DNA of 64,000 bases from Myrica gale (GCA_963930655.1 OZ005608.1:14570001-14634000); one strand, 5' to 3'. Counted from the first letter of the stretch, positions 1 through 12,045 are shown. Made by a program: numbers and translations. The notes: generated by a model not told the origin, from the sequence alone.

Positions 1-219
1 TCGTGCGGAAAAAATATTTATCTGAACGGGATTAGATTTCCGCCGGTATTTGGAAACACTCCACTTTTCCGGTGCGAAAAAAGAAGACGAAAACTACATG
101 ACGAAATTTTGATTTTTCAAAAACTCGGATATTTTTTTGTCGCAATTCGGCGCGAAAAACCTCTTTCAGCGACGTTGAATACCCGTGAATGGATGTATTT
201 CCCCTGTGAGAGGGATCCA

Positions 220-247
220 TATAAGAAATCATTGCAACAAACATAAC
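220..247 (+). promoter_or_regulatory. 5S external promoter elements, representative unit
   Basis: TATAAG lies exactly 28 nt upstream of the gene start, a GC dinucleotide at -14/-13 and a C at -1. This matches the plant 5S layout known from Arabidopsis (TATA-like at -28, GC near -12, C at -1), which helps place RNA polymerase III. Other units show the same spacing. Units in the truncated and ctccgatat class read ccataac rather than acataac just before the gene. Confidence 0.8.
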
Positions 248-367
248 GGGTGCGATCATACCAGCACTAATGCACCGGATCCCATCAGAACTCCGCAGTT
301 AAGCGTGCTTGGGCGAGAGTAGTACTAGGATGGGTGACCTCCTGGGAAGTCCTCGTGTTGCACCCCA
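248..367 (+). rRNA. 5S rRNA: 5S rRNA gene, unit 1
   Basis: The 120-nt gene starts GGGTGCGATCATACC and ends GCACCCC plus one A, the standard angiosperm 5S sequence. Its RNA is part of the large ribosomal subunit central protuberance; it is made by Pol III with TFIIIA bound to internal boxes. Box A (about nt 50-64), the intermediate element (67-72) and box C (80 onward) are all intact. Nt 59 is T and nt 102 is G, used below as the reference state. The upstream spacer is class K (gaaaaaagaag, gaaattttgat). Confidence 0.97.
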
Positions 368-380
368 ACATCTTTTTTCC
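368..380 (+). terminator. RNA polymerase III T-tract terminator, representative unit
   Basis: A run of six T residues (373-378) starts about 6 nt after the 3' end of the 5S gene, the usual Pol III stop signal. The same tract follows every copy, including the truncated ones. The bases after it (cctgcc, cccgcc, accgcc) are useful markers of unit class. Confidence 0.8.
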
Positions 381-644
381 TGCCCCCGAGAAGATTTTCG
401 TGCGGAAAAAATATTTATCTGAACGGGATTAGATTTCCGCCGGTATTTGGAAACACTCAACTTTTCCGGTGCGAAAAAAGAAGACGAAAACTAAATGACG
501 AAATTTTGATTTTTCAAAAACTCGGATATTTTTTTGTCGCAATTCGGCGCGAAAAACCTCATTCAGCGACGTTGAATACCCGTGAATGGATGTATTTCCC
601 CTGTGAGAGGGATCCATATAAGAAATCATTGCAACAAACATAAC

Positions 645-764
645 GGGTGCGATCATACCAGCACTAATGCACCGGATCCCATCAGAACTCCGCAGTTAAG
701 CGCGCTTGGGCGAGAGTAGTACTAGGATGGGTGACCTCCTGGGAAGTCCTCGTGTTGCACCCCA
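645..764 (+). rRNA. 5S rRNA: 5S rRNA gene, unit 2
   Basis: Full length. C replaces T at nt 59, inside box A. The spacer has private changes (ctcaac at 456, cattcagcg near 560) and the tail reads accgacccc. Directly precedes a truncated copy. Confidence 0.96.
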
Positions 765-1041
765 ACATCTTTTTTACCGACCCCGAGAAGATTTTCGTGC
801 GGAAAAAATATTTATCTGAACGGGATTAGATTTCCGCCGGTATTTGGAAACACTCCACTTTTCCGGTGCGAAAAACGAAGACGAAAACTACATGACGAAA
901 TTTTGATTTTTCAAAAACTCGGATATTTTTTTGTCGCAATTCGGCGCGAAAAACCTCTTTCAGCGACGTTGAATACCCGTGAATGGATGTATTTCCCCTG
1001 TGAGAGGGATCCATATAAGAAATCATTGCAACAACCATAAC

Positions 1042-1104
1042 GGGTGCGATCATACCAGCACTAATGCACCGGATCCCATCAGAACTCCGCCGGGTTGCAC
1101 CCCA
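1042..1104 (+). pseudogene. Truncated 5S gene, unit 3 (57-nt internal deletion)
   Basis: Keeps nt 1-51 and about nt 109-119 of the gene; nt 52-108 are missing, so nearly all of box A, the intermediate element and box C are gone and the RNA could not fold as 5S. The junction reads ccgccgggttgc; the other five deleted copies read ccgcagggttgc. Upstream TATAAG and downstream T tract are kept. Unit length is 340 bp. Confidence 0.95.
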
Positions 1105-1380
1105 ACATCTTTTTTCCCGCCCCCGAGAAGATTTTCGTGCGGAAAAAATATTTATCTGAACGGGATTAGATTTCCGCCGGTATTTGAAAACACTCCACTT
1201 TTCCGGTGCGAAAAACGAAGACGAAAACTACATGACGAAATTTTGATTTTTCAAAAACTCCGATATTTTTTGTAGCAATTCGGCGCGAAAAACCTCTTTC
1301 AGCGACGTTGAATACCCGTGAATGGATGTATTTCCCCTGTGAGAGGGATCCATATAAGAAATCATTGCAACAACCATAAC

Positions 1381-1500
1381 GGGTGCGATCATACCAGCAC
1401 TAATGCACCGGATCCCATCAGAACTCCGCAGTTAAGCGTGCTTGGGCGAGAGTAGTACTAGGATGGGTGACCTCCTGGGAAGTCCTCGTGTTGCACCCCA
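1381..1500 (+). rRNA. 5S rRNA: 5S rRNA gene, unit 4
   Basis: Full length, reference states at nt 59 and 102. The upstream spacer is one T shorter (unit 396 bp) and has the tttgaaaac and ctccgatat...tgtagc variants that always follow a truncated unit. Confidence 0.96.
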
Positions 1501-1777
1501 ACATCTTTTTTCCCGCCCCCGAGAAGATTTTCGTGCGGAAAAAATATTTATCTGAACGGGATTAGATTTCCGCCGGTATTTGAAAACACTCCACTTTTCC
1601 GGTGCGAAAAACGAAGACGAAAACTACATGACGAAATTTTGATTTTTCAAAAACTCCGATATTTTTTTGTAGCAATTCGGCGCGAAAAACCTCTTTCAGC
1701 GACGTTGAATACCCGTGAATGGATGTATTTCCCCTGTGAGAGGGATCCATATAAGAAATCATTGCAACAACCATAAC

Positions 1778-1897
1778 GGGTGCGATCATACCAGCACTAA
1801 TGCACCGGATCCCATCAGAACTCCGCAGTTAAGCGTGCTTGGGCGAGAGTAGTACTAGGATGGGTGACCTCCTGGGAAGTCCTCGTGTTGCACCCCA
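1778..1897 (+). rRNA. 5S rRNA: 5S rRNA gene, unit 5
   Basis: Full length. Spacer ctccgatat/tgtagc with seven T (397 bp); this class occurs only in units 5 and 6. Confidence 0.96.
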
Positions 1898-2174
1898 ACA
1901 TCTTTTTTCCCGCCCCCGAGAAGATTTTCGTGCGGAAAAAATATTTATCTGAACGGGATTAGATTTCCGCCGGTATTTGAAAACACTCCACTTTTCCGGT
2001 GCGAAAAACGAAGACGAAAACTACATGACGAAATTTTGATTTTTCAAAAACTCCGATATTTTTTTGTAGCAATTCGGCGCGAAAAACCTCTTTCAGCGAC
2101 GTTGAATACCCGTGAATGGATGTATTTCCCCTGTGAGAGGGATCCATATAAGAAATCATTGCAACAACCATAAC

Positions 2175-2294
2175 GGGTGCGATCATACCAGCACTAATGC
2201 ACCGGATCCCATCAGAACTCCGCAGTTAAGCGTGCTTGGGCGAGAGTAGTACTAGGATGGGTGACCTCCTGGGAATTCCTCGTGTTGCACCCCA
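2175..2294 (+). rRNA. 5S rRNA: 5S rRNA gene, unit 6
   Basis: Full length with T for G at nt 102 (gggaattcc), a change in the 3' part of the gene, outside box C. Confidence 0.96.
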
Positions 2295-2571
2295 ACATCT
2301 TTTTTCCCGCCCCCGAGAAGATTTTCGTGCGGAAAAAATATTTATCTGAACGGGATTAGATTTCCGCCGGTATTTGAAAACACTCCACTTTTCCGGTGCG
2401 AAAAACGAAGACGAAAACTACATGACGAAATTTTGATTTTTCAAAAACTCGGATATTTTTTTGTCGCAATTCGGCTCGAAAAACCTCTTTCAGCGACGTT
2501 GAATACCCGTGAATGGATGTATTTCCCCTGTGAGAGGGATCCATATAAGAAATCATTGCAACAAACATAAC

Positions 2572-2691
2572 GGGTGCGATCATACCAGCACTAATGCACC
2601 GGATCCCATCAGAACTCCGCAGTTAAGCGTGCTTGGGCGAGAGTAGTACTAGGATGGGTGACCTCCTGGGAAGTCCTCGTGTTGCACCCCA
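2572..2691 (+). rRNA. 5S rRNA: 5S rRNA gene, unit 7
   Basis: Full length, reference states. Spacer marker cggctcg, the third member of the recurring truncated/396/ctcg block. Confidence 0.96.
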
Positions 2692-2968
2692 ACATCTTTT
2701 TTCCCGCCCCCGAGAAGATTTTCGTGCGGAAAAAATATTTATCTGAACGGGATTAGATTTCCGCCGGTATTTGGAAACACTCCACTTTTCCGGTGCGAAA
2801 AAAGAAGACGAAAACTACATGACGAAAATTTGATTTTTCAAAAACTCGGATATTTTTTTGTCGCAATTCGGCGCGAAAAACCTCTTTCAGCGACGTTGAA
2901 TACCCGTGAATGGATGTATTTCCCCTGTGAGAGGGATCCATATAAGAAATCATTGCAACAAACATAAC

Positions 2969-3088
2969 GGGTGCGATCATACCAGCACTAATGCACCGGA
3001 TCCCATCAGAACTCCGCAGTTAAGCGTGCTTGGGCGAGAGTAGTACTAGGATGGGTGACCTCCTGGGAAGTCCTCGTGTTGCACCCCA
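2969..3088 (+). rRNA. 5S rRNA: 5S rRNA gene, unit 8
   Basis: Full length. The spacer mixes class markers (gaaaaaagaag of K with gaaaatttgat of N), a probable exchange product. Confidence 0.96.
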
Positions 3089-3365
3089 ACATCTTTTTTC
3101 CTGCCCCCGAGAAGATTTTCGTGCGGAAAAAATATTTATCTGAACGGGATTAGATTTCCGCCGGTATTTGGAAACACTCCACTTTTCCGGTGCGAAAAAA
3201 GAAGACGAAAACTACATGACGAAATTTTGATTTTTCAAAAACTCGGATATTTTTTTGTCGCAATTCGGCGCGAAAAACCTCTTTCAGCGACGTTGAATAC
3301 CCGTGAATGGATGTATTTCCCCTGTGAGAGGGATCCATATAAGAAATCATTGCAACAAACATAAC

Positions 3366-3485
3366 GGGTGCGATCATACCAGCACTAATGCACCGGATCC
3401 CATCAGAACTCCGCAGTTAAGCGCGCTTGGGCGAGAGTAGTACTAGGATGGGTGACCTCCTGGGAAGTCCTCGTGTTGCACCCCA
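3366..3485 (+). rRNA. 5S rRNA: 5S rRNA gene, unit 9
   Basis: Full length with C at nt 59; K spacer; immediately before a truncated unit. Confidence 0.96.
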
Positions 3486-3762
3486 ACATCTTTTTTACCG
3501 CCCCCGAGAAGATTTTCGTGCGGAAAAAATATTTATCTGAACGGGATTAGATTTCCGCCGGTATTTGGAAACACTCCACTTTTCCGGTGCGAAAAACGAA
3601 GACGAAAACTACATGACGAAATTTTGATTTTTCAAAAACTCGGATATTTTTTTGTCGCAATTCGGCGCGAAAAACCTCTTTCAGCGACGTTGAATACCCG
3701 TGAATGGATGTATTTCCCCTGTGAGAGGGATCCATATAAGAAATCATTGCAACAACCATAAC

Positions 3763-3825
3763 GGGTGCGATCATACCAGCACTAATGCACCGGATCCCAT
3801 CAGAACTCCGCAGGGTTGCACCCCA
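3763..3825 (+). pseudogene. Truncated 5S gene, unit 10
   Basis: Same 57-nt deletion; junction ccgcagggttgc. Starts a block (3547-5870) that is repeated at 6268-8591 with the same unit order. Confidence 0.95.
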
Positions 3826-4101
3826 ACATCTTTTTTCCCGCCCCCGAGAAGATTTTCGTGCGGAAAAAATATTTATCTGAACGGGATTAGATTTCCGCCG
3901 GTATTTGAAAACACTCCACTTTTCCGGTGCGAAAAACGAAGACGAAAACTACATGACGAAATTTTGATTTTTCAAAAACTCCGATATTTTTTGTAGCAAT
4001 TCGGCGCGAAAAACCTCTTTCAGCGACGTTGAATACCCGTGAATGGATGTATTTCCCCTGTGAGAGGGATCCATATAAGAAATCATTGCAACAACCATAA
4101 C

Positions 4102-4221
4102 GGGTGCGATCATACCAGCACTAATGCACCGGATCCCATCAGAACTCCGCAGTTAAGCGTGCTTGGGCGAGAGTAGTACTAGGATGGGTGACCTCCTGGG
4201 AATTCCTCGTGTTGCACCCCA
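4102..4221 (+). rRNA. 5S rRNA: 5S rRNA gene, unit 11
   Basis: Full length, T at nt 102; 396-bp unit following the truncated copy. Confidence 0.96.
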
Positions 4222-4498
4222 ACATCTTTTTTCCCGCCCCCGAGAAGATTTTCGTGCGGAAAAAATATTTATCTGAACGGGATTAGATTTCCGCCGGTAT
4301 TTGAAAACACTCCACTTTTCCGGTGCGAAAAACGAAGACGAAAACTACATGACGAAATTTTGATTTTTCAAAAACTCGGATATTTTTTTGTCGCAATTCG
4401 GCTCGAAAAACCTCTTTCAGCGACGTTGAATACCCGTGAATGGATGTATTTCCCCTGTGAGAGGGATCCATATAAGAAATCATTGCAACAAACATAAC

Positions 4499-4618
4499 GG
4501 GTGCGATCATACCAGCACTAATGCACCGGATCCCATCAGAACTCCGCAGTTAAGCGTGCTTGGGCGAGAGTAGTACTAGGATGGGTGACCTCCTGGGAAG
4601 TCCTCGTGTTGCACCCCA
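4499..4618 (+). rRNA. 5S rRNA: 5S rRNA gene, unit 12
   Basis: Full length, reference states; spacer cggctcg. Confidence 0.96.
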
Positions 4619-4895
4619 ACATCTTTTTTACCGCCCCCGAGAAGATTTTCGTGCGGAAAAAATATTTATCTGAACGGGATTAGATTTCCGCCGGTATTTG
4701 GAAACACTCCACTTTTCCGGTGCGAAAAACGAAGACGAAAACTACATGACGAAAATTTGATTTTTCAAAAACTCGGATATTTTTTTGTCGCAATTCGGCG
4801 CGAAAAACCTCTTTCAGCGACGTTGAATACCCGTGAATGGATGTATTTCCCCTGTGAGAGGGATCCATATAAGAAATCATTGCAACAAACATAAC

Positions 4896-5015
4896 GGGTG
4901 CGATCATACCAGCACTAATGCACCGGATCCCATCAGAACTCCGCAGTTAAGCGTGCTTGGGCGAGAGTAGTACTAGGATGGGTGACCTCCTGGGAAGTCC
5001 TCGTGTTGCACCCCA
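4896..5015 (+). rRNA. 5S rRNA: 5S rRNA gene, unit 13
   Basis: Full length; class N spacer (gaaaaacgaag, gaaaatttgat), first of three successive N units. Confidence 0.96.
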
Positions 5016-5292
5016 ACATCTTTTTTACCGCCCCCGAGAAGATTTTCGTGCGGAAAAAATATTTATCTGAACGGGATTAGATTTCCGCCGGTATTTGGAA
5101 ACACTCCACTTTTCCGGTGCGAAAAACGAAGACGAAAACTACATGACGAAAATTTGATTTTTCAAAAACTCGGATATTTTTTTGTCGCAATTCGGCGCGA
5201 AAAACCTCTTTCAGCGACGTTGAATACCCGTGAATGGATGTATTTCCCCTGTGAGAGGGATCCATATAAGAAATCATTGCAACAAACATAAC

Positions 5293-5412
5293 GGGTGCGA
5301 TCATACCAGCACTAATGCACCGGATCCCATCAGAACTCCGCAGTTAAGCGTGCTTGGGCGAGAGTAGTACTAGGATGGGTGACCTCCTGGGAAGTCCTCG
5401 TGTTGCACCCCA
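5293..5412 (+). rRNA. 5S rRNA: 5S rRNA gene, unit 14
   Basis: Full length; class N spacer, second of the run. Confidence 0.96.
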
Positions 5413-5689
5413 ACATCTTTTTTACCGCCCCCGAGAAGATTTTCGTGCGGAAAAAATATTTATCTGAACGGGATTAGATTTCCGCCGGTATTTGGAAACA
5501 CTCCACTTTTCCGGTGCGAAAAACGAAGACGAAAACTACATGACGAAAATTTGATTTTTCAAAAACTCGGATATTTTTTTGTCGCAATTCGGCGCGAAAA
5601 ACCTCTTTCAGCGACGTTGAATACCCGTGAATGGATGTATTTCCCCTGTGAGAGGGATCCATATAAGAAATCATTGCAACAAACATAAC

Positions 5690-5809
5690 GGGTGCGATCA
5701 TACCAGCACTAATGCACCGGATCCCATCAGAACTCCGCAGTTAAGCGTGCTTGGGCGAGAGTAGTACTAGGATGGGTGACCTCCTGGGAAGTCCTCGTGT
5801 TGCACCCCA
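5690..5809 (+). rRNA. 5S rRNA: 5S rRNA gene, unit 15
   Basis: Full length; class N spacer, third of the run, with cctgcc after the T tract. Confidence 0.96.
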
Positions 5810-6086
5810 ACATCTTTTTTCCTGCCCCCGAGAAGATTTTCGTGCGGAAAAAATATTTATCTGAACGGGATTAGATTTCCGCCGGTATTTGGAAACACTC
5901 CACTTTTCCGGTGCGAAAAAAGAAGACGAAAACTACATGACGAAATTTTGATTTTTCAAAAACTCGGATATTTTTTTGTCGCAATTCGGCGCGAAAAACC
6001 TCTTTCAGCGACGTTGAATACCCGTGAATGGATGTATTTCCCCTGTGAGAGGGATCCATATAAGAAATCATTGCAACAAACATAAC

Positions 6087-6206
6087 GGGTGCGATCATAC
6101 CAGCACTAATGCACCGGATCCCATCAGAACTCCGCAGTTAAGCGCGCTTGGGCGAGAGTAGTACTAGGATGGGTGACCTCCTGGGAAGTCCTCGTGTTGC
6201 ACCCCA
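6087..6206 (+). rRNA. 5S rRNA: 5S rRNA gene, unit 16
   Basis: Full length with C at nt 59; K spacer; directly before a truncated unit. Confidence 0.96.
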
Positions 6207-6483
6207 ACATCTTTTTTACCGCCCCCGAGAAGATTTTCGTGCGGAAAAAATATTTATCTGAACGGGATTAGATTTCCGCCGGTATTTGGAAACACTCCAC
6301 TTTTCCGGTGCGAAAAACGAAGACGAAAACTACATGACGAAATTTTGATTTTTCAAAAACTCGGATATTTTTTTGTCGCAATTCGGCGCGAAAAACCTCT
6401 TTCAGCGACGTTGAATACCCGTGAATGGATGTATTTCCCCTGTGAGAGGGATCCATATAAGAAATCATTGCAACAACCATAAC

Positions 6484-6546
6484 GGGTGCGATCATACCAG
6501 CACTAATGCACCGGATCCCATCAGAACTCCGCAGGGTTGCACCCCA
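6484..6546 (+). pseudogene. Truncated 5S gene, unit 17
   Basis: Same deletion and junction as unit 10; starts the second copy of the six-unit block. Confidence 0.95.
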
Positions 6547-6822
6547 ACATCTTTTTTCCCGCCCCCGAGAAGATTTTCGTGCGGAAAAAATATTTATCTG
6601 AACGGGATTAGATTTCCGCCGGTATTTGAAAACACTCCACTTTTCCGGTGCGAAAAACGAAGACGAAAACTACATGACGAAATTTTGATTTTTCAAAAAC
6701 TCCGATATTTTTTGTAGCAATTCGGCGCGAAAAACCTCTTTCAGCGACGTTGAATACCCGTGAATGGATGTATTTCCCCTGTGAGAGGGATCCATATAAG
6801 AAATCATTGCAACAACCATAAC

Positions 6823-6942
6823 GGGTGCGATCATACCAGCACTAATGCACCGGATCCCATCAGAACTCCGCAGTTAAGCGTGCTTGGGCGAGAGTAGTAC
6901 TAGGATGGGTGACCTCCTGGGAATTCCTCGTGTTGCACCCCA
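6823..6942 (+). rRNA. 5S rRNA: 5S rRNA gene, unit 18
   Basis: Full length, T at nt 102; 396-bp unit. Confidence 0.96.
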
Positions 6943-7219
6943 ACATCTTTTTTCCCGCCCCCGAGAAGATTTTCGTGCGGAAAAAATATTTATCTGAACG
7001 GGATTAGATTTCCGCCGGTATTTGAAAACACTCCACTTTTCCGGTGCGAAAAACGAAGACGAAAACTACATGACGAAATTTTGATTTTTCAAAAACTCGG
7101 ATATTTTTTTGTCGCAATTCGGCTCGAAAAACCTCTTTCAGCGACGTTGAATACCCGTGAATGGATGTATTTCCCCTGTGAGAGGGATCCATATAAGAAA
7201 TCATTGCAACAAACATAAC

Positions 7220-7339
7220 GGGTGCGATCATACCAGCACTAATGCACCGGATCCCATCAGAACTCCGCAGTTAAGCGTGCTTGGGCGAGAGTAGTACTAG
7301 GATGGGTGACCTCCTGGGAAGTCCTCGTGTTGCACCCCA
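7220..7339 (+). rRNA. 5S rRNA: 5S rRNA gene, unit 19
   Basis: Full length; cggctcg spacer. Confidence 0.96.
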
Positions 7340-7616
7340 ACATCTTTTTTACCGCCCCCGAGAAGATTTTCGTGCGGAAAAAATATTTATCTGAACGGGA
7401 TTAGATTTCCGCCGGTATTTGGAAACACTCCACTTTTCCGGTGCGAAAAACGAAGACGAAAACTACATGACGAAAATTTGATTTTTCAAAAACTCGGATA
7501 TTTTTTTGTCGCAATTCGGCGCGAAAAACCTCTTTCAGCGACGTTGAATACCCGTGAATGGATGTATTTCCCCTGTGAGAGGGATCCATATAAGAAATCA
7601 TTGCAACAAACATAAC

Positions 7617-7736
7617 GGGTGCGATCATACCAGCACTAATGCACCGGATCCCATCAGAACTCCGCAGTTAAGCGTGCTTGGGCGAGAGTAGTACTAGGAT
7701 GGGTGACCTCCTGGGAAGTCCTCGTGTTGCACCCCA
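7617..7736 (+). rRNA. 5S rRNA: 5S rRNA gene, unit 20
   Basis: Full length; class N spacer, matches unit 13. Confidence 0.96.
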
Positions 7737-8013
7737 ACATCTTTTTTACCGCCCCCGAGAAGATTTTCGTGCGGAAAAAATATTTATCTGAACGGGATTA
7801 GATTTCCGCCGGTATTTGGAAACACTCCACTTTTCCGGTGCGAAAAACGAAGACGAAAACTACATGACGAAAATTTGATTTTTCAAAAACTCGGATATTT
7901 TTTTGTCGCAATTCGGCGCGAAAAACCTCTTTCAGCGACGTTGAATACCCGTGAATGGATGTATTTCCCCTGTGAGAGGGATCCATATAAGAAATCATTG
8001 CAACAAACATAAC

Positions 8014-8133
8014 GGGTGCGATCATACCAGCACTAATGCACCGGATCCCATCAGAACTCCGCAGTTAAGCGTGCTTGGGCGAGAGTAGTACTAGGATGGG
8101 TGACCTCCTGGGAAGTCCTCGTGTTGCACCCCA
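8014..8133 (+). rRNA. 5S rRNA: 5S rRNA gene, unit 21
   Basis: Full length; class N spacer, matches unit 14. Confidence 0.96.
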
Positions 8134-8410
8134 ACATCTTTTTTACCGCCCCCGAGAAGATTTTCGTGCGGAAAAAATATTTATCTGAACGGGATTAGAT
8201 TTCCGCCGGTATTTGGAAACACTCCACTTTTCCGGTGCGAAAAACGAAGACGAAAACTACATGACGAAAATTTGATTTTTCAAAAACTCGGATATTTTTT
8301 TGTCGCAATTCGGCGCGAAAAACCTCTTTCAGCGACGTTGAATACCCGTGAATGGATGTATTTCCCCTGTGAGAGGGATCCATATAAGAAATCATTGCAA
8401 CAAACATAAC

Positions 8411-8530
8411 GGGTGCGATCATACCAGCACTAATGCACCGGATCCCATCAGAACTCCGCAGTTAAGCGTGCTTGGGCGAGAGTAGTACTAGGATGGGTGA
8501 CCTCCTGGGAAGTCCTCGTGTTGCACCCCA
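8411..8530 (+). rRNA. 5S rRNA: 5S rRNA gene, unit 22
   Basis: Full length; class N spacer, matches unit 15; last unit of the duplicated block. Confidence 0.96.
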
Positions 8531-8807
8531 ACATCTTTTTTCCTGCCCCCGAGAAGATTTTCGTGCGGAAAAAATATTTATCTGAACGGGATTAGATTTC
8601 CGCCGGTATTTGGAAACACTCCACTTTTCCGGTGCGAAAAAAGAAGACGAAAACTACATGACGAAATTTTGATTTTTCAAAAACTCGGATATTTTTTTGT
8701 CGCAATTCCGCGCGAAAAACCTCTTTCAGCGACGTTGAATACCCGTGAATGGATGTATTTCCCCTGTGAGAGGGATCCATATAAGAAATCATTGCAACAA
8801 ACATAAC

Positions 8808-8927
8808 GGGTGCGATCATACCAGCACTAATGCACCGGATCCCATCAGAACTCCGCAGTTAAGCGTGCTTGGGCGAGAGTAGTACTAGGATGGGTGACCT
8901 CCTGGGAAGTCCTCGTGTTGCACCCCA
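8808..8927 (+). rRNA. 5S rRNA: 5S rRNA gene, unit 23
   Basis: Full length, T at nt 59; K spacer with ccgcgcg instead of cggcgcg, the first unit of this subclass. Confidence 0.96.
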
Positions 8928-9204
8928 ACATCTTTTTTACCGCCCCCGAGAAGATTTTCGTGCGGAAAAAATATTTATCTGAACGGGATTAGATTTCCGC
9001 CGGTATTTGGAAACACTCCACTTTTCCGGTGCGAAAAACGAAGACGAAAACTACATGACGAAAATTTGATTTTTCAAAAACTCGGATATTTTTTTGTCGC
9101 AATTCGGCGCGAAAAACCTCTTTCAGCGACGTTGAATACCCGTGAATGGATGTATTTCCCCTGTGAGAGGGATCCATATAAGAAATCATTGCAACAAACA
9201 TAAC

Positions 9205-9324
9205 GGGTGCGATCATACCAGCACTAATGCACCGGATCCCATCAGAACTCCGCAGTTAAGCGTGCTTGGGCGAGAGTAGTACTAGGATGGGTGACCTCCT
9301 GGGAAGTCCTCGTGTTGCACCCCA
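9205..9324 (+). rRNA. 5S rRNA: 5S rRNA gene, unit 24
   Basis: Full length; class N spacer. Confidence 0.96.
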
Positions 9325-9601
9325 ACATCTTTTTTCCTGCCCCCGAGAAGATTTTCGTGCGGAAAAAATATTTATCTGAACGGGATTAGATTTCCGCCGG
9401 TATTTGGAAACACTCCACTTTTCCGGTGCGAAAAAAGAAGACGAAAACTACATGACGAAATTTTGATTTTTCAAAAACTCGGATATTTTTTTGTCGCAAT
9501 TCGGCGCGAAAAACCTCTTTCAGCGACGTTGAATACCCGTGAATGGATGTATTTCCCCTGTGAGAGGGATCCATATAAGAAATCATTGCAACAAACATAA
9601 C

Positions 9602-9721
9602 GGGTGCGATCATACCAGCACTAATGCACCGGATCCCATCAGAACTCCGCAGTTAAGCGCGCTTGGGCGAGAGTAGTACTAGGATGGGTGACCTCCTGGG
9701 AAGTCCTCGTGTTGCACCCCA
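9602..9721 (+). rRNA. 5S rRNA: 5S rRNA gene, unit 25
   Basis: Full length with C at nt 59; K spacer; before a truncated unit. Confidence 0.96.
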
Positions 9722-9998
9722 ACATCTTTTTTACCGCCCCCGAGAAGATTTTCGTGCGGAAAAAATATTTATCTGAACGGGATTAGATTTCCGCCGGTAT
9801 TTGGAAACACTCCACTTTTCCGGTGCGAAAAACGAAGACGAAAACTACATGACGAAATTTTGATTTTTCAAAAACTCGGATATTTTTTTGTCGCAATTCG
9901 GCGCGAAAAACCTCTTTCAGCGACGTTGAATACCCGTGAATGGATGTATTTCCCCTGTGAGAGGGATCCATATAAGAAATCATTGCAACAACCATAAC

Positions 9999-10061
9999 GG
10001 GTGCGATCATACCAGCACTAATGCACCGGATCCCATCAGAACTCCGCAGGGTTGCACCCCA
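9999..10061 (+). pseudogene. Truncated 5S gene, unit 26
   Basis: Same deletion. Starts a 1530-bp four-unit block (9783-11312) seen again at 14886-16415 and 16416 onward. Confidence 0.95.
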
Positions 10062-10337
10062 ACATCTTTTTTCCCGCCCCCGAGAAGATTTTCGTGCGGA
10101 AAAAATATTTATCTGAACGGGATTAGATTTCCGCCGGTATTTGAAAACACTCCACTTTTCCGGTGCGAAAAACGAAGACGAAAACTACATGACGAAATTT
10201 TGATTTTTCAAAAACTCCGATATTTTTTGTAGCAATTCGGCGCGAAAAACCTCTTTCAGCGACGTTGAATACCCGTGAATGGATGTATTTCCCCTGTGAG
10301 AGGGATCCATATAAGAAATCATTGCAACAACCATAAC

Positions 10338-10457
10338 GGGTGCGATCATACCAGCACTAATGCACCGGATCCCATCAGAACTCCGCAGTTAAGCGTGCTT
10401 GGGCGAGAGTAGTACTAGGATGGGTGACCTCCTGGGAATTCCTCGTGTTGCACCCCA
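10338..10457 (+). rRNA. 5S rRNA: 5S rRNA gene, unit 27
   Basis: Full length, T at nt 102; 396-bp unit. Confidence 0.96.
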
Positions 10458-10734
10458 ACATCTTTTTTCCCGCCCCCGAGAAGATTTTCGTGCGGAAAAA
10501 ATATTTATCTGAACGGGATTAGATTTCCGCCGGTATTTGAAAACACTCCACTTTTCCGGTGCGAAAAACGAAGACGAAAACTACATGACGAAATTTTGAT
10601 TTTTCAAAAACTCGGATATTTTTTTGTCGCAATTCGGCTCGAAAAACCTCTTTCAGCGACGTTGAATACCCGTGAATGGATGTATTTCCCCTGTGAGAGG
10701 GATCCATATAAGAAATCATTGCAACAAACATAAC

Positions 10735-10854
10735 GGGTGCGATCATACCAGCACTAATGCACCGGATCCCATCAGAACTCCGCAGTTAAGCGTGCTTGGG
10801 CGAGAGTAGTACTAGGATGGGTGACCTCCTGGGAAGTCCTCGTGTTGCACCCCA
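10735..10854 (+). rRNA. 5S rRNA: 5S rRNA gene, unit 28
   Basis: Full length; cggctcg spacer. Confidence 0.96.
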
Positions 10855-11131
10855 ACATCTTTTTTCCCGCCCCCGAGAAGATTTTCGTGCGGAAAAAATA
10901 TTTATCTGAACGGGATTAGATTTCCGCCGGTATTTGGAAACACTCCACTTTTCCGGTGCGAAAAAAGAAGACGAAAACTACATGACGAAATTTTGATTTT
11001 TCAAAAACTCGGATATTTTTTTGTCGCAATTCGGCGCGAAAAACCTCTTTCAGCGACGTTGAATACCCGTGAATGGATGTATTTCCCCTGTGAGAGGGAT
11101 CCATATAAGAAATCATTGCAACAAACATAAC

Positions 11132-11251
11132 GGGTGCGATCATACCAGCACTAATGCACCGGATCCCATCAGAACTCCGCAGTTAAGCGTGCTTGGGCGA
11201 GAGTAGTACTAGGATGGGTGACCTCCTGGGAAGTCCTCGTGTTGCACCCCA
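11132..11251 (+). rRNA. 5S rRNA: 5S rRNA gene, unit 29
   Basis: Full length, T at nt 59; K spacer with cggcgcg; last unit of the 1530-bp block. Confidence 0.96.
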
Positions 11252-11528
11252 ACATCTTTTTTACCGCCCCCGAGAAGATTTTCGTGCGGAAAAAATATTT
11301 ATCTGAACGGGATTAGATTTCCGCCGGTATTTGGAAACACTCCACTTTTCCGGTGCGAAAAACGAAGACGAAAACTACATGACGAAAATTTGATTTTTCA
11401 AAAACTCGGATATTTTTTTGTCGCAATTCGGCGCGAAAAACCTCTTTCAGCGACGTTGAATACCCGTGAATGGATGTATTTCCCCTGTGAGAGGGATCCA
11501 TATAAGAAATCATTGCAACAAACATAAC

Positions 11529-11648
11529 GGGTGCGATCATACCAGCACTAATGCACCGGATCCCATCAGAACTCCGCAGTTAAGCGTGCTTGGGCGAGAG
11601 TAGTACTAGGATGGGTGACCTCCTGGGAAGTCCTCGTGTTGCACCCCA
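11529..11648 (+). rRNA. 5S rRNA: 5S rRNA gene, unit 30
   Basis: Full length; class N. Begins the first 1588-bp four-unit block (11313-12900), in which N and K spacers alternate. Confidence 0.96.
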
Positions 11649-11925
11649 ACATCTTTTTTCCTGCCCCCGAGAAGATTTTCGTGCGGAAAAAATATTTATC
11701 TGAACGGGATTAGATTTACGCCGGTATTTGGAAACACTCCACTTTTCCGGTGCGAAAAAAGAAGACGAAAACTACATGACGAAATTTTGATTTTTCAAAA
11801 ACTCGGATATTTTTTTGTCGCAATTCCGCGCGAAAAACCTCTTTCAGCGACGTTGAATACCCGTGAATGGATGTATTTCCCCTGTGAGAGGGATCCATAT
11901 AAGAAATCATTGCAACAAACATAAC

Positions 11926-12045
11926 GGGTGCGATCATACCAGCACTAATGCACCGGATCCCATCAGAACTCCGCAGTTAAGCGTGCTTGGGCGAGAGTAG
12001 TACTAGGATGGGTGACCTCCTGGGAAGTCCTCGTGTTGCACCCCA
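11926..12045 (+). rRNA. 5S rRNA: 5S rRNA gene, unit 31
   Basis: Full length; K spacer with ccgcgcg plus a gatttacgcc change found only here and in unit 35. Confidence 0.96.
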